Part shown: in pieces, positions 12,001-24,600 of the stretch
Layout of the letters: each line of letters opens with the position of its first letter
Numbering within the stretch: the first letter of the stretch is position 1
Assembly: GCF_030052815.1 (NCBI RefSeq)
Contig: NC_079498.1
Span: 74,758,992-74,822,991, forward strand
Length of the DNA stretch: 64,000 nt
Direction of reading: 5' to 3'
Origin: Hevea brasiliensis
Lineage: Eukaryota; Streptophyta; Magnoliopsida; Malpighiales; Euphorbiaceae
Position numbers and translations under genes: made by a program
Notes under the pieces: generated by a model
What the model saw: only the letters and a program-made list of their open reading frames with translations
Database searches by the model: none
Told to the model about the DNA's origin: nothing

Positions 12001-13165
12001 GATATTCAATTTAATTTAAGTATGTATGTTTTATTTAATTGTTAAATAGTGATATGCATGATGGATGATCATGGACTATAAAAGACCAATGTGATTGGAT
12101 TTATTTCTTTTATGTTTCTTTGGGATTGTAAATTAATTAATTTATTTTAATTTATTTTGGGCATGTATTATTAAGTTTGTAATATTTTTGGGTTGTAATT
12201 TCATTTATTTAAGTTCTTGTAAATTCGCCTTGGTATGCCAAGGATTACTATGTAATATTGGATTGCAAGAAGTTCAAGGAGGTCAAGAGCATTGGTGGGA
12301 CCAGTTGGAGGAATTCAATATCAAGTGTTGATTATGTACTCCTTCAGCAACTCTTGTAAAATGAATGAATGAAATGCACCTAGGAATGCCCTGATTCAAT
12401 TCTTGGTGGCTCGATTGAATCCCTTAGAAAGTCCATGATCATACCATATTTACTGCTTATCCATGAATGCATGAGATGTATGGGAATGTATGCAATTATA
12501 TGATATATGCATGCTAAATGGATAATTTACAAAGTGAGACCTTAATAGTAATTAGGATGGCTATAAAATCTTCCAAACAAATGATTAAGTTGGAAATGCT
12601 ATAATTAAAGTAATTATAACATAAGCCCTCCATTGGGGCAATTATTTTAAGAAATTTTAAATAGTTGCATGAGATGCAATTAATTTAAGAGATTTTCTTA
12701 AGAATAATTGTTAAGCATGAGATGTTGTAAATATGTAAATGGTTTGGTGGCCAATATTGGATGTACCTGAGGACATTAAAATTATTTGCATAATTCTTGG
12801 CTCAATGGGATCAACTTAACTAATGCAAGATAAGTCAATAATGGATGTACACGAGATTTTGAGCATTAGGGGCTAGGTAAAGGATTGAACCTCACATGAG
12901 ATGTGATGGGCAAGGAGTTGCTCACTTATAGTTTATTGTAATTCCAATAATGGATGTACCTGAGGATGATCAATAGAATTATAAGAATTCAATCACCCAC
13001 TAGAAATCCATCCAACTAGGATTTCCGTTTTCTACTTTGGAAGTGTAGGATTCGCTAAGTTAGTGGGAGGACCAATTTGATTAAAAGACCATAATCATTT
13101 TGGTTAATTACATGATACATTTACTAATTAATCTGGTTATTTTCTGCGATTAATTTTCGATAAAA
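12001..13165 (+). other. Copia leader without coding sequence
   Basis: AT-rich sequence between the leader repeats and gag. Phrases such as AATGGATGTAC...GAGGA recur loosely (near 12760, 12840, 12950), hinting at old internal duplication. I see no gene. Confidence 0.5.
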
Positions 13166-14030
13166 ATGATCACAAAACAACCACCACCATCCAATATCCT
13201 TGCAAGCATACTTGATCACAATAGGTTGACAGGACCTAATGCATGTCGATTGGCTAAGAAATTTGAAACTGTTCTTATACCTTGAACATATAGGATATGT
13301 TCTAGATTCAAATGTTCCTGGTCCCTTACCTCCAGAGGCCACACAAGAGGAACATGAAACTTTGGACAAGTGGAAGGAGCATGATATGAGAGCTAAGTGT
13401 TACATGCTTGCTTCCATGAGTAAAGAGTTACAGAAGCAACATGAGAACATGCAGAGTGCTAGTGAGATCCTCCTTCACCTACAAGAGTTGTATGGTGAGC
13501 ACAGCAGGAATGCTAGGTATGAGATATCTAGACAGCTATTCCGTATGAGGATGTCTGAGGGACAGAATGTTGGGGATCATGTCCACAAGATGATTCGGCT
13601 GATTGAGCAGTTGGAACATCTTGACTTCAACATGGATTTCCAACTACAAACGGATTTGATCCTTCAGTCCCTTCCTTAGTCTTTTGGGAATTTTGTGACA
13701 AATTTCCATATGACTAAACAGGAATGCACCTTAGCTGAATTACTCAACATGCTGGTTATTGCCCAAAAGAATATGCCAGGCAATAAAGGAAAAGAGGTAG
13801 CTTTGGTTGCATCTTCTTCTGCTGGAAAGTCCAACAAGAAGAAGGGCAATAAGAAAAAGAAACCTCAGATTCCTGGTCCTTCCAAGAAAATAGCTAAACA
13901 GAAAAGGAAGACCAAAGCTGACAAAGGCAAAGGAAAGTGTTTCCACTACCAACAGGAAAGTGTTTCCATTGAAAACAGGAAAGCGTTTCCATTGCCAGTA
14001 AGAAAATGTTTCCACTGGCCAGAGTATAGC
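13166..14030 (+). pseudogene. Copia gag relic
   Basis: The start is probably the ATG at 13166 (MITKQPPPPSNILASILDHN). After RLTGPN one extra base shifts the frame; it resumes as VDWLRNLKLFLYLEHIGYVL from about 13239, and the gag core continues with LHLQELYGEHSRNARYEIS, LFRMRMSEGQNVGDHVHKM and LQTDLILQSLP. An in-frame TAG at 13677-13679 stands where related proteins have Gln, a single C-to-T change. The same frame then reads SFGNFVTNFHMTKQECTLAE and a Lys-rich tail (SNKKKGNKKKKPQ). The zinc knuckle expected next is replaced by four 23-bp repeats. The role would be nucleocapsid protein; this copy is broken. Confidence 0.88.
13931..14022 (+). repeat. Four 23-bp repeats where the gag zinc knuckle should be
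   Basis: Units starting at 13931, 13954, 13977 and 14000 share AGGAAAGTGTTTCCA or near variants. Three extra units add 69 bp, a multiple of three, so the frame survives, reading KCFH at both ends but with no CX2CX4HX4C motif between. Confidence 0.85.
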
Positions 14031-15061
14031 AATCTAAATGAATGCAATGCCGTGGTGAAAACCAACTCAAGTTCAAAATATATTTGGCACTTAAGGTTAT
14101 GTCATGTTGCAGAAGATAGGATTACAAAATTAGAGAAAATGGGGATTCTATCCTTATTGGACTCTGAGCCTACTCCAACTTGTGAATCTTGCCTTCAGGG
14201 CAAAATGACTAGATCACCCTTTGTTGGACAGGGGCTAAGAGTTGAAAATATTTTGGAGCTAATAGATAGTGATGTATGTGGTCCATTTAAAGAAATGGCT
14301 AGAGGGGGCTTTCATCATTTCATTACCTTTACTGATGATAAATCAAGGTTTGGGTATTTGTATTTGATGAAATACAAACATGAATCTTTTGAAAAGTTCA
14401 AAGAATTTAAATCTGAAGTAGAAAATCAAACAGGAAAGAATATTAAAGCTCTTTGATCGATCGTGGAGGTGAATATTTGAGTAATCGAATTTGATGAATA
14501 CTTGAGAGAGCATGGCATTGTTTCTCACCGACTCCTCCAGAATGCCACAAATGAATGGTGTATCTGAAGGAGAAATCGTACCCTATTGGATATGGTACGT
14601 AGTATGATGAGCTATACCGATATGCCAATCTCCTTTGGGGATTTGCATTAGAATCACTTTGTATATTCGAATAGGATTCCATCAAAATCGCTTTCTTCCA
14701 CAACTTATGAGATATGGCATGGAAGAAAACCAAGTCTTAAGCATGTTAAGATTTGGGGTTGTCCAGCTTATATCAAAAGCTGAACACTGATAAATTGGAG
14801 ACCAGATCAGAAAAAGGTCGATTTGTTGGATATACAAAAGATAGTTTTGGATATTATTTTTATTTGCCTAATTAACAAAAGGTTGTGATAAGTAGAGATT
14901 CCACATTTATTGAAAAAAAGTAAGTTCAAGAAGGAGGCAAAGGAAGGAACAAAGAGTAAGAATTGGAGAATTCGACCAACCAATGCATCGATGGATATAG
15001 ATCCATCTAGTTAACCAATACCCATTGATGAAACATCTACACTGTTCCTCGTAGAACAACT
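14031..15061 (+). pseudogene. Copia integrase relic (protease absent)
   Basis: Right after the zinc-knuckle remnant the frame passes into a GAG-pre-integrase segment (SSKYIWHLRLCHVAEDRI...CESCLQGKM), the HHCC zinc-binding part. The integrase core follows: first acidic residue in LIDSDVCGPF, second in FTDDKSRFGYLYL, and the GGEYLS motif with the catalytic Glu just beyond 14456, where the frame breaks. Beyond that the matching protein is spread over several frames to about 15060 (FWGFALES, KLNTDKLETRSEKGRFVGYT). No DSGA protease motif lies between gag and integrase, so the protease has been deleted. Confidence 0.85.
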
Positions 15062-16162
15062 GTGGTATCTCACCCACCAGTGAGATATGGTTTTCTTCAT
15101 GAAGAAGAACAAGAGTTGTCTACTCATGAAGAAGTAGATCATGGAGATGATCCACTTACCTATGAAGAAGCTATATCAGATATAGAATCTTCAAAATGGA
15201 TTGATGCTATGAAATCCGAGATTGATTCCATGTATAAGAATCAAGTTTGGGATCTTGTTGACCCACCTGAAGGTATTGTACCTATAGGGAACAAATGGGT
15301 TTTCAAGAAGAAAATTGGTTCTGATGGAAAGGTAGAGACCTATAAGGCAAGGCTAGTAGCAAAAGGGTTTCGCCAAAGGCAAGGAATCGACTATGAGGAG
15401 ACTTTCTCGCCTGTTGCCATGCTTAAATCAATTAGGATTTTATTAGCAATAGCTGCATACTATGATTATGAGATTTGGCAGATGGATGTCAAAACAGCTT
15501 TTCTCAATGGATATATTGAAGAAAAAATTTTCATGGAACAACCTAAGGGATTTGAATCGCAAGATGGTTCCAAGGTATGCAAGCTAAAGCGATCCATTTA
15601 TGGGTTGAAACAAGCTTCGAGGAGTTGGAACATCCGTTTTGATGAAGCCATTAAATCCTTTGGTTTTATCAAAAATGAGGATGAGCCATGTGTATATAAG
15701 AAGGTTAGTGACAGTGCTATCACTTTCCTTGTTTTATATGTGGATGACATACTGTTGATGGGTAATGATACAGGTATGTTGATGACTATAAAGGTATGGT
15801 TGTCAAATACATTCTCCATGAAAGACTTAGGAGAGGCAACCTATATTCTTGGGATTCGCATCTATAGAGATAGAGCGAAAAGAATAATTGGTTTATCCCA
15901 AAGTCTATACTTGGAAAAGGTGTTAAAGAGGTTTAACATGCTTGATTCCAAGAGAGGATTGTTACCAGTGAGACATGGTATCCACCTTTCTAAAGAGATG
16001 TCTCCAAAGACACCTGAAGAAAGAGATAAGATGGCCAGGATTCCATATGCTTCAGCTATTGGAAGTTTAATGTATGCAATGTTGTGTACTAGGCCGGATA
16101 TCGCATATGCTGTTAGTTTGACTAGCAGGTATCAATCCAATCCAGGTTTGGAACATCGATAG
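15062..16162 (+). pseudogene. Copia reverse transcriptase segment
   Basis: An open stretch of 366 codons. RT motifs in order: NKWVFKKKIGSDG (about 77-89), YKARLVAKGF (94-103), QMDVKTAFLNG (140-150), SIYGLKQASR (178-187) and the catalytic LYVDDILLMGND (225-236), then IGSLMYAMLCTRPDIAYAV. All RT catalytic residues are present, making this the best-kept part of the element. No true start belongs here; it is a fragment of one gag-pol frame and the first codon is GTG. A frameshift after NPGLEH ends it. Confidence 0.93.
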
Positions 16163-16719
16163 TCACAAGAATATCCTTAAGTACTTGAGAAGAACTAAGG
16201 ATTTATTCTTGATTTATGGAGGTGGAGACTTGCAATTGGATGGTTATACCGATTCGATTTCCAATCGATATCGATGATCGACAGTCTACCTCTGGAGATG
16301 TGTACATTTGTAATGGAGGTGCGATCGGTTGGAAGAGTTCCAAGCAGAGCACGATTGCAGATTCCACTATCGAGGTGAGTATATTCTCGCATCGATGTCG
16401 CAAAAGAAGTCGCTTGGATAAAGAAGTTCGTGACTGAACTTACAGTAGTTCCTTCCATTGAGTCAGCAGTTCCACTACACTGTGACAATAATGGAGCAGT
16501 CATACAGGCTAAGGAACTAAGGTCTCACCCAAAATCCAAACACATAGAAAGGCACTACCACATTATCAGATATATAGTTGGGCAAGGCGATATAGCCATG
16601 CAGAAAAATAACATCAGCTGAAAAATCCAGCTGATCCATTCACTAAGCCTATGTCACAGACTCAGTTAGACCGACATCTTGAGAAGATAGGTCTAAGATA
16701 TTGTAATGAATGGCTCTAG
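16163..16719 (+). pseudogene. Copia RNase H relic and end of pol
   Basis: RNase H words appear in shifting frames: NILKYLRRTKDLFLIYGGGD, DRQSTSG, ICNGGAIGWKSSKQSTIADS, then LHCDNNGAVIQAKELRSHPK, KHIERHYHIIR and NPADPFTKPM, ending at the stop 16717-16719. At least five frame changes occur in 450 bp. Most fall where the family has CTG or CAG triplets: for example TCGAT appears where the frame calls for TCTGAT, twice near 16254-16270. Confidence 0.85.
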
Positions 16720-16721
16720 TG

Positions 16722-16733
16722 CTAGTGGGAGAT
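16722..16733 (+). other. Copia polypurine tract
   Basis: AGTGGGAGAT lies directly before the 3' LTR start (TGTTAG at 16734), the expected site of plus-strand priming. Confidence 0.75.
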
Positions 16734-18837
16734 TGTTAGTAGTATGCCCTAGAGCATATCATTTAGTATGTATCTTGTACATATTTTTATTAATAAAAGG
16801 CATTTCCACTTTTCCGTTTACATAATATATTTATGTGTAATAGAAAAGGTCCATTGATATTTTGTTAGAAATATTATTCTTAAGTTGTTAAGAATATGAG
16901 TGACAATATTTCTAGCACAAAGTATCATAAATAGGTTCACAATCGAGGATACTTCATAATAAGGACATGACTTATCCAGAAAGATTGTATTCATGTTTGT
17001 TCCCAAGTTATTTATATGAGATATAAATAAGATGGAATGGTGAGTCTCATGCCATATAACAAACATGATAGGCACTTATAAATGATAAGTAGGCCGAACC
17101 AGTGACACTTATGACAAGCACATGGAGTTTACTCTTGTCAATGTTTTGTCATAAATCATATCCATGCATATAATCTTTAGACCTGAGATAGCACAGTTAT
17201 CTTGTATATAGGTAGTTTGAGTTTGATACTGCTTTCATACTTGTACTATGTATGGGTATATGGGCATGTGTTGGCTCCTACTAGTTATATATGGAGGTAG
17301 GTGTTGATCAAGATGGAATCTGTTCCTCTAAGTAAATAGAGATAAAATCCTATGTTCATTTAATTATTCTTGATGTTTCAAGTTCTGCCAGACAGATAGA
17401 TTTATTCGAAAAAGAGTTTCTGATGAGAAAATCTTTTTAATCAAGAACTGGAATTAAAAGAGAACATAATATTCATAGCAAATGGAGTTTGACATAAACC
17501 ATGACTCCAGCTTGAGTTGGGATTTTGTAACAGAGAGATTCTAGTGCAAGGTAACATATGATTATAGGTTCATTTAAGGTAAACCTTATTACTAATTGGG
17601 TGGCCATGGCATGCTATGCTAGGTGTTAACCATGGTCTATGAGGTTCATAAAATGATTTAGAGAAATCATTTATGGTAAGAAAGAGTTCTGATGATATTA
17701 AGAGTTGATATCATGTCTCATTGCCAATTAGTGATGAGCCTAGTAAGTCACACACATACACAAGTTATCACCTATTTAAATATGATTTAATTAATTAATT
17801 AAAGAGTTTAATTGATTAATTAAATAGATTTGGTTTGCAATTAAATTACAAAGTCCCTAGCATGACTTGAAACCAAATCTAGATTATTAGATGTGTAGTA
17901 TAAATTAAATTTATATTTAAAGTGTTTAAATATGAATTTAATTGATGAGAAATTAATTAATAGAGATTAATTAATTAATTTATATTTGATATAAATTAAT
18001 TAGAAGAAGAAAATAATTATTTTGGGTTAAGAACTCAAAATTAAGACACAGGGGCATTTTTGGTCATTTCACAGTGTGACACGTGGCACCATGAGATGGT
18101 GACACATGGCATAACACATAAGCTTGCCAAATATTTTTTAATCATGTAAGATGATTAAAATCAAGATTAAATATAGGTTTGACACTTGGCACAATGTGAT
18201 TGGGTCACTTAAACCTAGAGCTAATCAAAAGGTGACATGTGGCTAGGGTTTAATGTGTTAACCTAGCTATTTAAGTGTGGTTATGAAAAGAAAACATAAC
18301 CAGCAGCCTCTCCTCTCAATTGTCACGCCACTTTGAGCCTCTCCAGCTATTTCTCTTCATCTCTCATCAATTCAAAGAGATTAGCCATCAATCTCTTGAA
18401 TTAAGAACACTAGAAATTGTTTCTAGTGTACTGTTTACATCTCTAATCTCTTAAAAGGCAGAACTTGAATTTCTAATTAATAGAAAAGGCTTTAGAAGCT
18501 GTTCAAGGGCTGCCATAGGTGTTCTTGGTGTGGACAAGCTAGAGGGACAACATCAGTTGTCATTAATACGAATCTCAAAGGAGCATACACTGCAAAGACA
18601 TCAAGAGGTTAGTGTAATCGTTCTTGATTTAATCTAGGGTTCTAAAATTGATCTGATTAATTTTAAAATCTTAAATGGCAAATACAGATCCAAAAACATA
18701 TTAAAAGAGTTTTAATATGTTGTTTATCATTGAAATCAAATAGATAAAAATAAATCTTGCATGGTGCATGTGACCCTAGGTGAAAATTTTTGAATTCAAT
18801 GGTATAATCTTGTGTTTTTCACGCTTCCGTTCCTTCA
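16734..18837 (+). mobile_element. Copia 3' LTR
   Basis: 2104 bp, from TGTTAGTAGTATGCCC to CGTTCCTTCA, followed by the AATCT duplication. Against the 5' LTR I count a few dozen differences. Several are indels around CTG or CAG, for example TTCTGATGAT here against TTCGATGAT in the 5' copy. Confidence 0.92.
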
Positions 18838-21470
18838 AATCTATCCAATCTGACATACAAGTCTAGGCAATACATGGGCACATAGTACCATTAAATGTTC
18901 ATAGTTTCATTATTTCATTATAGGTTCTAATTATAATTCCTAGCATTTAATCATTTCCATAATAGAAACATAAATCTCTAAGTTTAATACTTACATAATT
19001 TATGCATTCATCATAAGTTATATATACTCATTATGTTAACCCTAATGATCACAATTCAAAACAATGGTTCTCATTCACCATTGTACTCAAAATACTTTTT
19101 CTTGTCCTTTCTCTCATAATGGGAACTAAAGTCTTATTTATACATTTATTTATTCATTGCCCTATTTATATAAATTATTATTCATATTCCAAGTAGTCCA
19201 TGAATATTTCGTAGATTTCAAATTTAGCTAAATTTTCCTTAAATCCTAGTGTCACTCAAATTTAAAAATTTAAATCAACTATTTACATTATCTATATCTT
19301 AACCATTACAATAGCTTTCTAATTTATTATGCCCTTTCCTATGTCATTGGGATCACTCAACTTCACCATTCACAATTTACCTACGACATCCTATATTAAC
19401 AATTATAATGGTTTTTATAGTTTATGTTTCTACTTCACATAATTTAGTGGTTACTATTCATTTGACAATTTCCATTCAAAGGTTGACTTTTTGATTCATA
19501 ATAGATTTGATAAGCCTAAGTTCACTAATATACCACATTTTACATTTTATTTTTATTGGCATTGATTTCCAATATCATTTCAAAGCTTGTTTTATGTTAT
19601 TGAAAATTTTCAAATTTCATACCTGAAGTTTACTGTTCCATTGGTCTAAGCTACAGTGAGAATTTGACAAACTTTTCTTCATCAAAGTTGTTTCTTTATG
19701 TGTCTTCTTTAATTTCATTTTTGAATCACTCTATTTAGAGTTTTCTAGCTCAAGTTATGGCCATTTTACCATAACTGGCCGAATTGACTTGTACCCAAAA
19801 TTTCTGGGCAAACCTGGTTCTGCTAGATTTGGTAACTTGACTTTACTGGACAATTCCATTAAGTTCTGGTCAAAATTTGAGATTATGTTTTTCATGAAAG
19901 TTGTTCTAAATTGTCTAATCTTTCCATTGATATAAAATTTAGGTTATTTGATCATTTCTACACTGAGTTATGACCATTTGAACAAATACTATTTATTTGG
20001 TCAATTTCTAGGACTAGCAGGTTGGTTACCCAGATTTAGTCAATTTTTAGGGTATCCTAAGTTTGTTTTTTGGGCAAGGTTTCTCCATTAAAGTTGTGTC
20101 ATTATGTGTCTAGTTTCACCTCCAATTGGCTTTACACCAATTGAAGTTTTACAATTCCAGTTATTGTTATCCAATCACACTGAACTTAAGTCTAGTGATT
20201 TTGGCACCTTAAGGGCAGTTTACCAAATCAAACTTCAATGCCCTAATTCACTTTAATTTATAGTTAAATCTTACTAAATGGTCACTAATTGACCATTAAA
20301 ATGTTCATGAACCATTAAATGAACAAAACCCTAAATTTTCATAAAACCTTAAATCCCAAATTCACAAATCTTACATTATACTCACAATTAAAGTTTTCAA
20401 TTCACTTATACATGTCAAGGGATAGCCCTACACCATTTTAAATCCATTAAAAGCTATCAAACTGAAGAAGATTTAAGGCTACCGAAAATTGGATAGTGTT
20501 CCTACATGCATATTTTTACATAATTTTTTCAATTCTTAGTTCAATTCCTAGTTCTAATCAAGAATTAAAAGAGAGAAAGAAAGACTCTAGCACTAACCTC
20601 TTTGAGAGCTAACCCCAAGCTTGATAAAATTCTTGGTTTCCCTTCCTTTGTGCTGCCTCAAGCTAGTTCTAATTACAAGGGTCAACTTTAATGAAGATAC
20701 GAAGAAGTTTTATCATGTGGTTGTAAGAGAGTTCTAGTGAGAAGAGAGAGTAAAAATGGAGGTGTGTGTGCAGAGAGATAGCTTCGGCTGGATAGGGAAG
20801 AAGAAGGCAGAAAATAATTCTTTTATTTGACTTCTTTATCCCATTTTGAATGCATTTAAATGTGTTGTTAAATGGTGATTGGTCCATGAGTTTTTACTGC
20901 ATCATTCTCACATGAGCATGATGTCATAAATGGGGTATTTATTTCCATTTTCTTTTTCTTTCTCCTTCACTCACTTTGAATTAAATTTTTAGCAATATTG
21001 ATTCATATTTTATGCCATAATAATTATTTACTTAACTGGACAAGTTTTCCAAAAATCATCTTTGAAGACGAAATAACCAAAATGCCCTCCATTTGGCTTA
21101 TTGAGCCAAAATCGTCTGTACAGATCGAAAAAAATTTTTAAGCCTTTTCTTGGCATTCTAAAGCCATAGAAACCTCAATGACCCTTATCTGGAGTCCCAA
21201 AAATTATTTTATGAATTTTCTCCCAGGTTTAGGGCTCTTAGCTGCGAAGACTGCAACTTCCCACTGAGTTACCCATCGCTAGGGCACCGGCTCATTTAAC
21301 TTGGTTATATTTTATTTCTAAATTTTACCTAAATATTTCTTATTAATATTTGAGTTATTTATGACTCCTCACTCTAGTTTACTTATAGTTTCAGTAATTC
21401 TAGCTGTCCGGACAGACATTGGTCACCTGAACAGTCGAATGTACAGACTAGCTAAAGTGATGGTGTTACA

Positions 21471-21682
21471 ATTCTCCCCCCTAACAAAAATTTCGTCCTC
21501 GAAATTTACTCGGTGTAAATAGTCAAGGAGCTACTACTTCCTTATTTCTTCACCTTACCAGAGAAAACAGATCTGCATTAGTATCACCTCGACTCATATG
21601 AATGCAATGCATGTTATGCACACTATTCCATTCCATCTATCTATGCCTAGGAACGCCTAAACCGTGCACTGATACCAATAAA
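21471..21682 (-). mobile_element. Array spacer 1: PPT and PBS without gag-pol
   Basis: On the minus strand the spacer starts beside LTR 2 with TTTATTGGTATCAGTGCACG, a Met PBS carrying one change (TGGTATCAGTGC). Leader sequence akin to the gypsy element at 4480-4590 follows (GAGTCGAGGTGATACTAATG). It ends with TTCGAGGACGAAATTTTTGT and a G-run (AGGGGGGAGAAT) at LTR 1, the classic Tekay/del PPT. All of gag and pol, normally several kb, is missing, with the junction near 21560. Confidence 0.85.
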
Positions 21683-24600
21683 TGTAACACCCCGTACTCG
21701 TCTATATTGTAGCCGAGCAAGACATGTCATACTCGGTGTCGGAGCACCCTATCTTATCTTGCTTTATTCTTTTAATAATTTGTTCTCGTTATATTTTAAT
21801 ATCAATTATTTTCCTACGGAGAAACCAGCGGAGTTTCTCCTATTTTTATTACCATTTGGCGTATTTCACTATTCATCTGCTTGAAATTTTCAATAATATT
21901 TTACAATGAAAATATCATTCATACTTATCATAGTCATCTCACATTCAATTCTTGCAATTCACATACATATTTGTACAAATTCATTCATGCTTATTACATA
22001 TATCGAAATTCTCAATTTCATTAGTTTACATAATTTGCAAACTAATTGCATAAATTCATAATTTTCATCAGGTGCATATTACATACAATTTCTTAATCTT
22101 CATTACAACATAATAAATAATTATAATGCACAAATTACATAATATGACTAATGTGAGCCCTATCTACATGCATTGCTGAGGAGGTGACAACCTTAAGCAC
22201 TTCTAACACTTCTGCAGATCTGGACTTCAAAAATCTCAGTTTAATATTCTCTGAGCTTTACCTTCAGTACCTGCGGGAGGAAACAAATTTATCGGGCTAA
22301 GCATTGCTACTTAGTGATGAAATAATATAATAAAAAAATAATATACAATAAAAAAAAGAAATGGATCAAAATTTGGATACTCTAGAATTTAATCTAATTT
22401 CATATGATACTTCTAGTATTAACTATCCTTTGTTCTAATTTATTGTAACAGCCCAATCCGTCTCCAATCACTATTGTCCGCTTTGGCCCGTGGGCCTCAC
22501 GGATTTGTCCCTTGGGAGGTTTCCCAAAAGCGCGGTAACTAGGTGAGGAAGGCTCCCACATATATGGCCCAAATCTTTTCTTCCCGTTTTCAATGTGGGA
22601 CACGAATCCACCCCAGTGCATAGCTGGTTGAACAAGCACGTCCCAACCCCATCCCTGGGTCGTGACATTTTTTCCTCTTCAGGAGCGCTCAATTCTTTCA
22701 TAATAATAAAATTTTAATATCGTTCCAATTCATTTCAGTTCTTTCTGCTAAATAACAAATCTAATTTATTTTAAATATTCTTACTCATTTATTTAATTGC
22801 TAATATTTTTAGTTGCTAATATTCTTAGCTTATTTCAATAAATTTCACTGCCCAAGTAACCTATGACAGGCTGACTAAACTGGATAATGGGTCGTTGGCA
22901 CTGGACACCCCAGTGCCTCAGGCTGTCATACCATGGGACGCAAAACGTCAACCACGTATGCAACAGTATAGCTAAAAAGCCATGATAACACATCAATATG
23001 GCTAAAAGCCATAATAACATATAATCGGGCATAAAAACCATGAGTGCGGGCATAAAGCCATGAATAAAGATATAAAGCCTTTCGCAGTACTGCTAAAACA
23101 ATACCCTATTGGCATGCCAATCTATCCAATGTGACACACATGTCTAGGTGATACCTGGGCACATAGTACCATTAAATGTTCATAGTTTCATTATTTCATT
23201 ATAGGTTCTAATTATAATTTCTAGCATTTTAATCTTTTTCATAATAGGAACATAAATCTCTAAGTTTAATACTTACATAATTTATGCATTCATTGTAAGT
23301 TATATATATTCATTATGTTAACCATAATGATCACAATTCAAAATAATGGTTCTCATGCACTATTGTACTCAAAATATTTTTTCTTGTCCTTTCTCCCATA
23401 ATGGGAACTAAAGTCTTATTTATGCATTCATATATTCATTGCCCTATTTATATAAATTATTATTCATATTCCAAGTAGTCCATAAATATTTCATGGATTT
23501 CAAATTTAGCTAAATTTTCCTTAAATTCTAGTGTCACTCAAATTAAAAAATTTAAATCAACTTTTTACATTATCTATATCTTAACCATTACAATAGCTTT
23601 CTAATTTATTATACCCTTTCCTATGTCATTGGGGTCACTCAACTTCACCATTCACAATTTACCTACCACATCCTATATTAACAACTATAATGGTTCTTAT
23701 AGTTTGTTTTTCTACTTCACATAATTTAGTGGTTACTATTCACTTGACTATTTCCATTCAAAGGTTGACTTTTTGATTCATAATAGATTTGTTAAACCTA
23801 AGTTCACTAATATAGCACATTTTACATTTTATTTTTGTTGACATTGATTTCCAATACCATTTCAAAGCTTGTTTTATGTTATTCAAAATTTTCAGATTTC
23901 ATATCTTAAGTTTACTATTCCATTCGTCTAAGCTACATTGAGAATTTGATAAACTTTTCCTTTATGTGTCTTCTTTAATTTCCTTTTTGACTCACTCAAT
24001 TTAGAGTTTTCTAGCTCAAGTTATGGCCATTTTACCTTAACTGATCGAATTGACAAGTAACAAAATTTCTGGGCAATCCTGGTTCTGCTAGATTTTGTAT
24101 ATTAACTTTGGTGGACAATTCCATTAAGTTCTTGTCAAAATTTGGAATTATGTTCCTCATGAAAGTTGTTCTAAATTGTCTAATCTTTCCATTGATATAA
24201 AATTTAGGTCATTTGGTCATTTCTACACTGAGTTACGACCATTTGAACAAATACTGTTCATTTGGTCAATTTCCAGGACTAGCAGGTTGGTTGCTCGGAT
24301 TTGGTCAATTTTTAGGGTATCCTAAGTTTTTTTTTTTTTTTTTGGCAAGTTTTCTCCATTAAAGTTGTGTCATTATGTGTCTAGTTTCACCTCCAATTGG
24401 CTTTGCACCAATTGAAGTTTTACAATTCCAGTTATTGTTATCCAATCACACTGAACTTAAGTCCAGTGATTCTGGCACCTTAAGGGCAGTTTACCAAATC
24501 AAACTTCAATGCCCTAATTCACTTTAATTTATAGTTAAATCTTAGAAAATGGTCACTAATTGACAATTAAAATGTTCATAAACCATTACATGAACAAAAC

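Larger units (their letters stand above)
9283..18837 (+). mobile_element. Ty1/copia retrotransposon with both LTRs, defective
   Basis: A 9555-bp element with two LTRs of about 2.1 kb, a Met PBS, a long leader with tandem repeats, gag-pol relics in copia order (gag, integrase, RT, RNase H) and a purine-rich PPT. A perfect 5-bp duplication AATCT flanks it (9278-9282, 18838-18842). The host LTR continues cleanly across the site (GGCATGCCAATCT, then ATCCAATCTGAC). The LTRs differ at a few dozen places, many of them small indels, so insertion was fairly recent. Protease is missing and several frames are broken, so it is non-autonomous. I do not assign a copia lineage. Confidence 0.92.
8080..21470 (-). 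mobile_element. Array LTR 1, split by a copia element
   Basis: The left edge is TGTAAGACCCCTTACTC at 8080 and the right edge GATGGTGTTACA at 21470. Without the copia insertion and its 5-bp duplication it is about 3.83 kb. It lacks the TRIM-like insertion found in LTRs 2 and 3: at the corresponding place (about 8831) the sequence runs straight through from AATTTATTCCTC. The terminal block near 21400-21470 carries the shared GTCCGGACAG...GAATGTACAGAC wording. Confidence 0.85.

Noticed and set aside
22400..22701. Minus-strand frames of 76-90 codons across the TRIM-like insertions (also 26670-26942)
   Set aside because: They span the border between insertion and host LTR and reflect the GC-rich insertion, not a gene.
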